From an uncultured Chloroflexota bacterium (GTDB lineage Bacteria > Chloroflexota > Limnocylindria > Limnocylindrales > Limnocylindraceae), in the NCBI GenBank assembly GCA_937864085.1, contig CALMIH010000092.1, positions 1 to 11,370 of the forward strand: a stretch of DNA of 11,370 bases, read 5' to 3'. Position numbers and translations under genes: made by a program. Positions 1 through 6,684 of this stretch are shown piece by piece; the stretch's first letter is position 1, and each line of letters starts with the position of its first letter. The notes beneath the pieces are model-generated. The model worked only from the letters and a program-made list of their open reading frames with translations, had not been told where the DNA came from and ran no database searches.

Positions 1-48
1 TCCTAGGTTGCGCCCGCCGCGACTCAGCCCCCACCGCCCTCCTGTGAG

Positions 49-62
49 GCGTATTCATACGC
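49..62. promoter_or_regulatory. Perfect dyad, candidate operator upstream of the first importer operon
   Basis: The sequence shows GCGTAT-TC-ATACGC, six perfectly paired bases on each side of a 2-base centre. A second pair of arms outside it (CTGTG at 42-46, CACAG at 62-66) extends the symmetry, with a 2-base bulge on the left. Its size and its position 53 bases before the binding-protein start fit an operator for a dimeric repressor or activator. No regulator gene is present in the window, and the centre is not the CG usual for LacI-family operators. The regulatory role is an inference. Confidence 0.4.
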
Positions 63-68
63 ACAGCA

Positions 69-91
69 GGCACCCCCCGTTGGGGGGCGCC
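69..91 (+). promoter_or_regulatory. GC-rich leader hairpin just before the ribosome binding site
   Basis: GGCACCCCCC, loop GTT, GGGGGGCGCC gives a 10-position stem with nine pairs and one A/C mismatch. It is followed by the 8-base palindrome CTCGCGAG at 92-99 and then the Shine-Dalgarno sequence AGGAGG at 104-109. There is no run of T after the stem, so it is not a standard intrinsic terminator. If transcribed, it ends 12 bases before the ribosome site and could stabilise the 5' end or modulate translation. It could also be the end of a transcript arriving from outside the window. Confidence 0.5.
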
Positions 92-114
92 CTCGCGAGT
101 AGTAGGAGGGATTC

Positions 115-1503
115 ATGAAGCAGAGGAAGTGGCGTCTCAGCGCGATTACCGCGGTGATGATGCTTATTGCTGTCGCTTGCGGCGGCTCATCATCCTCAAC
201 CGAGCCGACTGAAGTGGTTCAGCTGCGCTGGTTCGTTGGCCTTGGAACTGGCGACAACGTCGAGACGCAGGTTCCAGTTCAGCAAGAGGTGGTCGACGCG
301 TGGAACGCGGCGAATCCGAACATCCAGGTCACCCTTGAAGTGGTGCCGAACGCGGATGCCAAGAACACCCTGCTCACGCAGAATGCGGCAGGGAATCCAC
401 CAGATGTGGTTGGGCCAGCCGGTGTCGCCGGCTCCAACGGTTTCTACGGCCAGTGGCTCGACTTGACGCCACTCATCGAAGAGTCGGGCTATGACCTTGC
501 ACAGTTCCCGCCGTCCGCCGTCGAGGCGTTCAACGTGGGCGGTCAGGGACAGCTCGGACTCCCATTTGCCTCATTCCCATCGATGATGTTCTACCGCCCT
601 TCGCTCTTTGAAGAGGCCGGGCTCGAACTTCCACCTTCAACATATGGTGGAAAGTACATGCTCGACGGGGCAGAGGTTGACTGGAGTTGGGAGACGGTGC
701 GCGAGATCGGCAAGCTCTTGACGGTAGATAGTGCCGGCAAGAACGCGACCGAGGCCGGCTTTAACAAGAACAAGATCGTGCAATACGGCTACGCGCAGCC
801 ATGGAACGGCGCTCCAGAGTGGGGCAGTTGGTTCAAGCCAGGTCAATTCCTGCAGTCGGACGGCAAGACACTCGCAATCCCTGACGGCTGGGTTGATGCC
901 TGGCAGTGGTACAACGACGCTGCGTTCAAGGATTATTTCATGCCGAATGCCGACACCGCCGCACTTGAGGAGTGGGGCCAAGGCAACGCGTTCCCAACCG
1001 GGAAGATCGCGATGGGGCAGTCGTACACCTGGTACACCTGCTGCTTGGGCGACGTCCTCGGCGAAGATTGGGACATCACCCAAACTCCTTCGTACAACGG
1101 GACAATCTCCAACGACCTGAATGCGGACACGTTCCGCATTTCGGCAGGGAGCAAGCACCCGAAAGAGGCCTTTGAGTTCATGACGTATCTGCTCGGTGAG
1201 GCGTCGTCAAAGCTGCTCGCCATCTATGGTGGCATGCCAGCACGCGAAGCAGACCAGGATGCGTTCTTTGCAACCTTGGATGAGCGTTTCACGCAGGGCG
1301 TGAACTGGGACATTGCAAAGGCGAGCTACGCCGATGCAGCAAGCCCAAGCGCTGAAGCATACTTACCGAACTACCTGAAAGCTCGGGAGTACATCTACAG
1401 CGACTTCACGCCAAAGCTGACAAAGGCAGCGATGAACGTGTCCGACTACGTGACGAACACGTTCCTTCCGGCCCTTCAGGCGATTGCGGACGAGGCGGAA
1501 TAG
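115..1503 (+). CDS. Carbohydrate ABC transporter substrate-binding lipoprotein (MalE/UgpB-type)
   Basis: This is the extracytoplasmic receptor of an ABC importer. It would bind a sugar or similar solute outside the membrane and hand it to the two permeases encoded next. The 462-residue product has a basic N-terminus, a hydrophobic segment at about residues 8-21 and a lipobox ending in Cys22 (V-A-C-G-G), followed by a Ser/Thr linker, so it should be a lipid-anchored protein. The length and the layout (R-W-F after the linker, W-N-A-A-N-P near residue 62, P-P-D-V-V near residue 95, repeated Trp/Tyr in the ligand lobes) match family 1 solute-binding proteins. Two adjacent cysteines, 309 and 310, are unusual and might form a vicinal disulfide or a structural feature. 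The ATG is well placed behind AGGAGG with a 5-base gap. A 113-base gap with a large hairpin separates it from the permease genes. The ligand is unknown. Confidence 0.93.
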   Translation: MKQRKWRLSAITAVMMLIAVACGGSSSSTEPTEVVQLRWFVGLGTGDNVETQVPVQQEVVDAWNAANPNIQVTLEVVPNADAKNTLLTQNAAGNPPDVVGPAGVAGSNGFYGQWLDLTPLIEESGYDLAQFPPSAVEAFNVGGQGQLGLPFASFPSMMFYRPSLFEEAGLELPPSTYGGKYMLDGAEVDWSWETVREIGKLLTVDSAGKNATEAGFNKNKIVQYGYAQPWNGAPEWGSWFKPGQFLQSDGKTLAIPDGWVDAWQWYNDAAFKDYFMPNADTAALEEWGQGNAFPTGKIAMGQSYTWYTCCLGDVLGEDWDITQTPSYNGTISNDLNADTFRISAGSKHPKEAFEFMTYLLGEASSKLLAIYGGMPAREADQDAFFATLDERFTQGVNWDIAKASYADAASPSAEAYLPNYLKAREYIYSDFTPKLTKAAMNVSDYVTNTFLPALQAIADEAE

Positions 1504-1511
1504 TCACCGCG

Positions 1512-1581
1512 AGCCGTAACGCGATTTAGGAGTTACTCGGGGCGGGTGCGACGAGGTCGCATCCGCCCCGAAACTACGGCT
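1512..1581 (+). repeat. Large intercistronic hairpin between binding protein and permease genes
   Basis: The core, 1537-1571, is a 16-position stem: 15 Watson-Crick pairs and one G/T pair (1546/1562), with a 3-base loop GAG at 1553-1555. An outer 7-bp stem, AGCCGTA at 1512-1518 with TACGGCT at 1575-1581, encloses it. GTAAC at 1516-1520 can instead pair with GTTAC at 1532-1536, which would compete with the outer stem. No T-run follows, so it should not be a classical terminator. By analogy with the known malE-malF intercistronic repeats of enteric bacteria, it probably protects the 3' end of the binding-protein message or limits read-through, so that receptor exceeds permease. That role is an inference. 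Confidence 0.75.
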
Positions 1582-1616
1582 AAGACGCAAGTGGTCAGCA
1601 AGAAAGAGGAGCGCGA

Positions 1617-2534
1617 GTGAGCATCTTTAGGAACAAGATGGAGCGACGGGAGGCTCAGTGGGGCCTTCTCTTTATCTCTCCATGGCTAATTGGGCTCGCC
1701 GTCTTCTACGCGTTTCCGATCGTTGCGAGCCTTCTCCTCACCTTCTTTGACGCATCGCTCACAGGAGCCGATCGCAGATTTGAGTTTATTGGCCTTGACA
1801 ACTGGATTCGATTTTTTGGCGATCCACAAGCCTGGAACTCACTTGCGGTCACCTTCCGATTTATGCTGATCGCGCTCCCAGTTGGAATCTTTGTGCCCTT
1901 GTCGGTCGCATTGATCCTGAACAGCAAGGCGCTCATGGCCCCAGGAACATTCCGTGTCCTCTGGTTCCTCCCCTACGTCATCCCGTTCGTTGCCGGAATC
2001 ATTGGCTGGACTGGGGTGATGGGTCAGAACGGCCCACTCAACACCCTGATCTCCCTCTTCGGTGTGGAGGAGCCGCCCCTCTGGGTGAACGATCCAACAC
2101 TGATCTACCCCGCACTCGTCTTGATCGGAATCTGGGGGATCGGCTCGGCAATCGTCATCTACCTCTCTGGCCTCGGCAGTGTGCCCACCGAACTCTATGA
2201 GGCGGCGACTGTCGACGGTGCTGGGTGGTGGGCGAGCCTCCGCCACATCACGCTGCCAATGATCACGCCAGTGATCTTCTACTCGCTGATTCTCGGCGTG
2301 GCGGGGAGCCTGCAGTACTTCTTGGTGCCGCAAGTCCTCAACGGTGGGAATGGCACCCCAGAGGGGACAACGAGCTTCTTCAACATCTATCTCTTCAAGA
2401 ACTTCTTTACGTACCAGGATCCCTCTTACGGGGCAACACTCGCCTGGGTGCTCTTCCTCATTACGCTCGGGCTCAGCCTGATCCTTTTCGGGACGCAGAA
2501 GCGCTGGGTTTACTACGCGGGCGGCGATAAGTGA
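1617..2534 (+). CDS. Carbohydrate ABC transporter permease, MalF/UgpA type
   Basis: This is one of the two inner-membrane subunits of the first importer, forming half of the translocation pore. The 305-residue product has about six membrane segments: near residues 15-40, 78-102, 113-133, 161-184, 214-238 and 274-292. The cytoplasmic coupling motif that contacts the ATPase is at 195-214, read as E-A-A-T-V-D-G-A-G then I-T-L-P, a good match to the family EAA loop. The C-terminus K-R-W-V-Y-Y is typical of this permease group. The GTG start has AGAGGA six bases upstream (1605-1610). The stop overlaps the GTG of the next gene by 4 bases, so the two pore subunits should be translationally coupled. 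Length is normal for the family. The substrate is not deducible. Confidence 0.93.
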   Translation: MSIFRNKMERREAQWGLLFISPWLIGLAVFYAFPIVASLLLTFFDASLTGADRRFEFIGLDNWIRFFGDPQAWNSLAVTFRFMLIALPVGIFVPLSVALILNSKALMAPGTFRVLWFLPYVIPFVAGIIGWTGVMGQNGPLNTLISLFGVEEPPLWVNDPTLIYPALVLIGIWGIGSAIVIYLSGLGSVPTELYEAATVDGAGWWASLRHITLPMITPVIFYSLILGVAGSLQYFLVPQVLNGGNGTPEGTTSFFNIYLFKNFFTYQDPSYGATLAWVLFLITLGLSLILFGTQKRWVYYAGGDK

Positions 2535-3613
2535 GCGCAGTTGATGGCCTGAGCGCTGAGGCGGCCGTCTCCGAACGCGCGGAGACAAAGCGGAGAATCT
2601 CTGCACGTCGGCGGATCCTTGCAACCCTCATCGTGGCAATTCTCACCTTCCTCTTCTTTGCGCCGCTCTTCAACCTTGCCTCCATCAGCCTGAAGGATCC
2701 AGACCAGGTCTATGCCACTGGCTCGCCGCTCTACCCGGCGCGCGCAAAACAGGTGGAGGTTGACGGGAAGGATCGCCCAGTGGTGCGTGTGCCGCAAGAC
2801 GACGGCAGTTTCAAGGAGTTTGTCCTCGTCAAGCCTGGCCGGCAAGAGAGCCTGCTCGCCGACCCTGCGGACGTCACGAAGACGATTCTCTGGCAGGGAT
2901 CGTGGCGCACGCTGGAAAATGCGTGGGAGTTTTCGGCCACGTTCAACAACTTTGGGACCGTGTGGGAGATTCTCGACTACCCAACACTTTTGAGGAACAC
3001 ACTCATCATCGCGGTGGTTGGGACGATTGGCACCGTGGTGAGCTGCGTCCTCGTTGCGTACGGCTTCTCGCGCCTACGCTTCCCTGGTCGCGGCAAGCTC
3101 TTTCAGGTCATGGTCGCCACGATCTTCATCCCCGGCACCGTAACGCTGATCCCCACCTACATGCTCTTCCTCAACCTCGGCTGGGTGAACACGTGGCTGC
3201 CCCTCCTGGTGCCGACCTTCCTTGCGAACGCCTTTGACGTCTTCTTGATTCGTCAATACATGATGACGATCCCGCGCGAGCATGATGAGGCGGCTCAGAT
3301 CGAAGGTGCGAGCCCGTGGCAAACCTTGCGATATGTGATCATTCCGCAGTCACGACCCGTGATCATCGCCGTCACGATCTTCCACTTCGTCTACTCGTGG
3401 AATGACTATTTCGGACCGCTTATCTACCTTTCAACAAAACCAGAGCTGCAAACGCTCGGCATCGGGCTCTCCCGATTCTCCAGCCAGTATTCTGCGCGCG
3501 TCGGTTATCCGGAGGCGGCAACCCTGATGACGATCGCGATCCCAATAATCCTGTTCATCATCTTCCAGCGCTATTTCGTGCGCGGAGTGGTCGTCACCGG
3601 AGTCGACAAGTAA
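2531..3613 (+). CDS. Carbohydrate ABC transporter permease, MalG/UgpE type, with a long extracytoplasmic insert
   Basis: This is the second pore subunit of the first importer. The EAA coupling loop is clear at residues 252-272 (D-E-A-A-Q-I-E-G-A-S-P-W then V-I-I-P), and the downstream H-F-V-Y-S-W-N-D-Y motif is characteristic of MalG-type permeases. At 360 residues it is about 75-80 longer than usual (around 280). The excess lies between membrane segment 1 (about 29-51) and segment 2 (about 153-178). It is a polar stretch at roughly 57-135, rich in Val, Asp and Lys, that should lie outside the membrane and might touch the binding protein. From memory, similar inserts occur in some Chloroflexota-type MalG proteins. 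The start is GTG inside the stop of the previous gene, with only a weak ribosome site, which fits coupled translation. It is the last gene of the operon; no ATPase gene follows. Confidence 0.92.
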   Translation: MSAVDGLSAEAAVSERAETKRRISARRRILATLIVAILTFLFFAPLFNLASISLKDPDQVYATGSPLYPARAKQVEVDGKDRPVVRVPQDDGSFKEFVLVKPGRQESLLADPADVTKTILWQGSWRTLENAWEFSATFNNFGTVWEILDYPTLLRNTLIIAVVGTIGTVVSCVLVAYGFSRLRFPGRGKLFQVMVATIFIPGTVTLIPTYMLFLNLGWVNTWLPLLVPTFLANAFDVFLIRQYMMTIPREHDEAAQIEGASPWQTLRYVIIPQSRPVIIAVTIFHFVYSWNDYFGPLIYLSTKPELQTLGIGLSRFSSQYSARVGYPEAATLMTIAIPIILFIIFQRYFVRGVVVTGVDK

Positions 3614-3615
3614 CC

Positions 3616-3657
3616 TGACGCCACACGGCGCCAATCAAATCTCAGCGTCAATTGGCG
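3616..3657. repeat. Overlapping inverted repeats in the convergent gap
   Basis: Between the two converging operons, TGACGC at 3616-3621 pairs with GCGTCA at 3645-3650, and CGCCAAT at 3629-3635 pairs with ATTGGCG at 3651-3657. The two pairings cross one another, so only one can form at a time. There is no T-run on either strand. A bidirectional transcription end is expected in such a 34-base gap, and one of these stems may serve, but the stems are short and the evidence is weak. Confidence 0.3.
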
Positions 3658-4343
3658 GAGACTAAGGCCCTTTTGATATCAGTGGCCCAGATCTCATAGC
3701 CGGCGCGGCTCAGGTGGAGATAGTCCGGCATCAGCGCGCGAATTATGTCTCCTTCTCTGTTAAGAAACGGCGCGCGGAGATCACGCACGATGAGCTTGTG
3801 CCGACGCGGGAGGCGTGCAAGGAGCGAGTCATTCGCCTTGTTCGTGATCTTGCGCATTACTGAGTTCGGTCGATGGCCGCGCGGAAAGATCGGGTAGAGG
3901 ATGATCAGCGCGTTCGGCGCTGCAGCGTCAAGGAGTTCAATGATGCGCAGCACACCATCGGCGATATGCACCGGATTGTCGCTGCAGAGGCCAGCGTTGT
4001 TCGTTCCGGCCATCAGCGTGAAGGCAAGCGGGTTAAGGTTCACCGGCAGTGCGCCGTTCATCAGTCGCCAGATGATCTGCTCGGTGCGATCGCCGCTTGT
4101 CCCAAGGTTGACGGTGCGATACGGCTTCAAGAGTGAGGCGTGTCCTTCGGTCTGCCACGCCTGGGTGATGGAGTCGCCGACCAAGACGAGCGCGCCGCCG
4201 CCGCTGCGCGCCGATCGCTGTGCCGCAGTTACCTGTGCCGCATGACGGGCGAGCCGCCCCTCTGGGACACCCATCTTTCCGCGCGGAGCAGTGGGGGTAG
4301 TGGTGCGACCTTTTGGTCGTGCCGCCCGCGCGGGGCGCGGCAC
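3648..4343 (-). CDS. SGNH (GDSL-like) hydrolase, PAF-acetylhydrolase Ib catalytic-subunit type
   Basis: This is a serine esterase-type hydrolase that would cleave an acyl or acetyl ester. All four SGNH blocks are visible in the 231-residue product: G-D-S-I-T with nucleophile Ser58, N-L-G-T-S-G-D with oxyanion Gly81, G-T-N-N with Asn115, and D-Y-L-H with Asp207 and His210. The segments I-F-P-R-G-H-R-P-N (152-160) and I-W-R-L-M-N-G (91-97) closely resemble the PAF-acetylhydrolase Ib alpha subunits. No signal peptide is seen, so it is probably cytoplasmic. The GTG overlaps the stop of the upstream glycosyltransferase by 1 base (TAGTG), suggesting coupled translation. The first 23 residues are basic and low in complexity, and an ATG at 4274 is a fair alternative start; neither has a good ribosome site. 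The substrate is unknown; an acetylated sugar or lipid-linked glycan is only a guess from context. Confidence 0.87.
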   Translation of the reverse strand: MPRPARAARPKGRTTTPTAPRGKMGVPEGRLARHAAQVTAAQRSARSGGGALVLVGDSITQAWQTEGHASLLKPYRTVNLGTSGDRTEQIIWRLMNGALPVNLNPLAFTLMAGTNNAGLCSDNPVHIADGVLRIIELLDAAAPNALIILYPIFPRGHRPNSVMRKITNKANDSLLARLPRRHKLIVRDLRAPFLNREGDIIRALMPDYLHLSRAGYEIWATDIKRALVSAN

Positions 4344-5647
4344 TAGGCGACCCAGAAGTCGCGGCTGAAGAGCATCAGGAGGAGCGCAAGAAGCAGCGTG
4401 CAGCCGAGGCTCCAGGCGCGGTCAAACCAGGGGCGGCGGCCGATGCCGGCGAGCCAGATCGGAAGTGCCGGAACGATCGCCATGTAGCGGATCGTGCTCT
4501 GGTGATCGCCACTGAGACCGCTCGCTGCTACAAGCGCCAAGCTAAATGCGGCGATCGCGATCTGCCGCTGTCGCAACAGCGCGAGTGAGGCGATCAACGT
4601 CAAGATGATGGAGATGCGATCGAGCGCATAGGTAACGAGCGCTTCACGGCCCTGCTCAAAGGCGTACGCGGCACCCGTCACCCACGAGGCGAGACTGTTC
4701 GTGATGGAGAGGTATCCGCGACCGAAGTAGAAGTCCTGCAGGCGCGCCCACCCCTCACCGAGCGCAGAGGTGCGCCAGAGGAGATGTGCAACGATTGGTA
4801 GCGCGATAGCAAGAAGCGGCAGCGCGGTGAGCAAGATTGGTTTGATGCCGCGATGACGTACGCCGCTCAGTGCTGCGCTGGCTGCGGCGCCGCCCCCGGC
4901 GTTCCACCAGATGATCGCAAGTGGAATCGCAGTCAGCACGCCGTGTGCACGTGTCAATGCGGCGGCAGCGGCGAGCGCGCCGGCGAAGAGCCAGCGGCCC
5001 CGCATGGCGAGCGCAATCGCGCCAAAGGCGAGACCGATGAAGAGCCCTTCGGTGTAGATCTGCGCAAAGAAGAGTGCGCCAGGGAAGATCAAGAGATAGG
5101 TGGCGGCGCGCGTTGAGAAGCTCGTCGCCTCTTCGCCGTGCTGATCCTCCTTTTTAAAGCGGCGTCGGATCAGGTCATCAAGCGCGAAGAGACCGGCAAG
5201 CGTGCCGAGTAGCGTAATGATGAGCCCAGCGAGCGTTGCGGTTGCGATGGCATTGAGTCCGATGAGCGAGAGCGGTACCGCCACAACGCTAATCAGTGCT
5301 GGGTAGAAGGGGAAGAATGAGTAGTTGCGCGGGATCTCTTTGTTCGTGTCCGGATCTGTTGCAGTTCCGGCGATCGGATCGTCATAGCCGCCAACCGCAA
5401 TCCCAAGGTAGTACTCGCTATCCCACGCCACCTGCTGGTTCAGGAAGTCTTCGCTCAGGTAGTCCTTGAAGAGGTTGTTGCCGAGCTCGGTCTCCCACGA
5501 GCTCCACGAGACGGCGTAGTCAGGGCGCACCAGCCGGACGCGCTCGGCGCTAATCGCCTGGAAAGAGATCAGCACAACCGCCCAGAGGGCCCAGATCGCG
5601 AGGAGGGTCTTGCGGTGCTTACCTATGCTGATTGATGGCAACCTCAT
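4343..5647 (-). CDS. PIG-V-like membrane glycosyltransferase (GT-C fold)
   Basis: This looks like an integral-membrane glycosyltransferase that would use a polyprenyl-phosphate sugar and transfer the sugar on the outer face of the membrane. The 434-residue product is very hydrophobic, with many membrane segments. Marks of the PIG-V/mannosyltransferase group are W-D-S-E-Y-Y-L at 75-81 (acidic residue in the first outer loop, like W-D-A-x-x-Y-L), N-Y-S-F-F-P-F-Y-P at 108-116, F-P-G-A-L-F-F then Y-T-E-G-L-F at 188-203, and L-T-R-A-H-G at 231-236. In eukaryotes PIG-V adds mannose to GPI anchors; donor and acceptor here are unknown. The ATG at 5647 is preferred over a GTG at 5725 because AGGAGGT lies six bases before it and because it gives an ATGA overlap with the upstream oxidoreductase gene. 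It ends one base into the SGNH gene. Confidence 0.82.
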   Translation of the reverse strand: MRLPSISIGKHRKTLLAIWALWAVVLISFQAISAERVRLVRPDYAVSWSSWETELGNNLFKDYLSEDFLNQQVAWDSEYYLGIAVGGYDDPIAGTATDPDTNKEIPRNYSFFPFYPALISVVAVPLSLIGLNAIATATLAGLIITLLGTLAGLFALDDLIRRRFKKEDQHGEEATSFSTRAATYLLIFPGALFFAQIYTEGLFIGLAFGAIALAMRGRWLFAGALAAAAALTRAHGVLTAIPLAIIWWNAGGGAAASAALSGVRHRGIKPILLTALPLLAIALPIVAHLLWRTSALGEGWARLQDFYFGRGYLSITNSLASWVTGAAYAFEQGREALVTYALDRISIILTLIASLALLRQRQIAIAAFSLALVAASGLSGDHQSTIRYMAIVPALPIWLAGIGRRPWFDRAWSLGCTLLLALLLMLFSRDFWVA

Positions 5648-6657
5648 GAAGGAACCTCCTCTGTCTTTCCACTTGCTGCTGATCGGTACGCAGCCTCCAT
5701 GATCGCAACAGCCGCTGGGCCACACGTGTCCAAGAGCGATGGTGCGCCGTTCACCACCGCGACCATGTGCGCGATCTGCGCGGCGTAGATGAGCGGATCA
5801 CAGTGGTCACCCTTCTTCACCACAGGGCCAGCGAGCGTCTCGGCCGCCTCGCTCCCAGCGCCCTTCACCACAGCGGTGGGGAAGAGGGTGGCGGTGCCAC
5901 GTTCGCCGTAGAGGCGCAGGCTCGACTCAAGTCCGTCGGCGAACGGCTGCCACCAGCCGGCCTCAACCTCAGACCAGCCACCAGACTCCCAGTCAATGCG
6001 AATCGATGCGGTGTCTTCAACGTCGCCGCTGATGAAGCGGCGCGCGGTACGAGCCGAGACGGCAAGCGCCTTCGGCTCGCCGAGGACGAATCGCAGTGTG
6101 TCGATCGCGTGGATCCCCATGTCAGCCACGGCGCCACCGCCAGCGAGCTTCGCCTCCGTGAACCAGCCGCTCGGCCCCCAGCCGGTGTGCACCCCGCATC
6201 CGCGACTTCGGTAGACCGCACCGATCGCTCCCGCCGCAACCTGATCGCGCAGCCAGGTTGCCTCCTGGTCCACGCGCCACATGTGCGCAGTTGCGGCGTG
6301 GAGCTTATTGGCGCGCGCGCGATCTGCGAGCGACTTCGCATCGGCGTAGCTCGTGGTCATCGGCTTCTCTACGAGCAGGTGGACGCCAGCGTCAAGGAGT
6401 CGCAGCCCAACGGGGGCGTGCATCGTATTTGGCGTGCAGAGGATCGCAACGTCAAACTCGCCGCGCTTCGCCGCCGCAACAAGGCCCTCCTCGCCGTCGA
6501 GCCACGGGACGCTAGCAAGCTTCGCTAGCTCCGAAGCGCTCCCACTGCGTCCGGCGATCGCAACGAGCTCAGCGCCAGCGGTATCCGCTACCGCCTGCGC
6601 ATGAATCTTTGCGATGTATCCACCGCCGTGGATCGCGAAGCGAACGTCGCCGCTCAC
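5644..6657 (-). CDS. Gfo/Idh/MocA-family NAD(P)-dependent oxidoreductase
   Basis: This is a sugar or cyclitol dehydrogenase-type enzyme, expected to oxidise a hydroxyl or reduce a ketone with NAD(P) in the cytoplasm. The 337-residue product has an N-terminal Rossmann fold with G-G-G-Y-I-A at 11-16. The family E-K-P signature is at 97-99, where Lys98 is normally catalytic. The second-domain motif G-G-G-A-V-A-D-M-G-I-H-A-I-D is at 173-186, where Asp179 and His183 match the usual active-site pair. Length is normal. The GTG start is supported by GAGGT seven bases upstream. It lies 27 bases after the aminotransferase gene and overlaps the glycosyltransferase gene by 4 bases. Next to a DegT-family aminotransferase, the natural reading is that it makes or consumes the keto intermediate of an amino-sugar or aminocyclitol reaction. 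The exact substrate cannot be told. Confidence 0.9.
   Translation of the reverse strand: MSGDVRFAIHGGGYIAKIHAQAVADTAGAELVAIAGRSGSASELAKLASVPWLDGEEGLVAAAKRGEFDVAILCTPNTMHAPVGLRLLDAGVHLLVEKPMTTSYADAKSLADRARANKLHAATAHMWRVDQEATWLRDQVAAGAIGAVYRSRGCGVHTGWGPSGWFTEAKLAGGGAVADMGIHAIDTLRFVLGEPKALAVSARTARRFISGDVEDTASIRIDWESGGWSEVEAGWWQPFADGLESSLRLYGERGTATLFPTAVVKGAGSEAAETLAGPVVKKGDHCDPLIYAAQIAHMVAVVNGAPSLLDTCGPAAVAIMEAAYRSAASGKTEEVPS
5654..5660 (-). promoter_or_regulatory. Strong Shine-Dalgarno sequence that fixes the glycosyltransferase start
   Basis: Read on the minus strand this is AGGAGGT, six bases before the ATG at 5647 and inside the end of the oxidoreductase gene. It decides against the longer reading from GTG at 5725, whose extra 26 residues are polar and contain several Cys and Gly codons unlike a membrane-protein N-terminus. 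Confidence 0.85.
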
Positions 6658-6684
6658 TGCGTCAACCTCACGTGACGCTGTGGC

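Noticed and set aside
69..91. The leader hairpin as an intrinsic terminator of an upstream gene
   Set aside because: No T-run follows, and the next bases are a palindrome and a ribosome site; an upstream gene is not visible in the window.
1504..1620. Open frame continuing past the TAG of the first binding-protein gene to a TGA overlapping the permease GTG, which might suggest read-through or a small peptide
   Set aside because: Only 38 codons, dominated by the large hairpin and the purine-rich ribosome site (which reads K-K-E-E-R-E). No start with a ribosome site of its own, and TAG is a normal end for a complete binding protein.
1839..2624. A 261-codon open frame on the minus strand opposite the first MalF-type gene
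   Set aside because: It is antisense to a clear permease; its product is Arg/Glu/His-rich with no recognisable domain, as expected for a shadow frame in GC-rich DNA.
5648..5725. A 26-residue N-terminal extension of the glycosyltransferase from GTG at 5725
   Set aside because: The ATG at 5647 has an AGGAGGT site at ideal spacing and an ATGA overlap; the extension is unlike a membrane-protein start.
5767..6528. A 253-codon open frame on the plus strand opposite the oxidoreductase gene
   Set aside because: The opposite strand carries all the Gfo/Idh/MocA motifs; this frame is low-complexity, Arg- and Ala-rich and has no domain or ribosome site.
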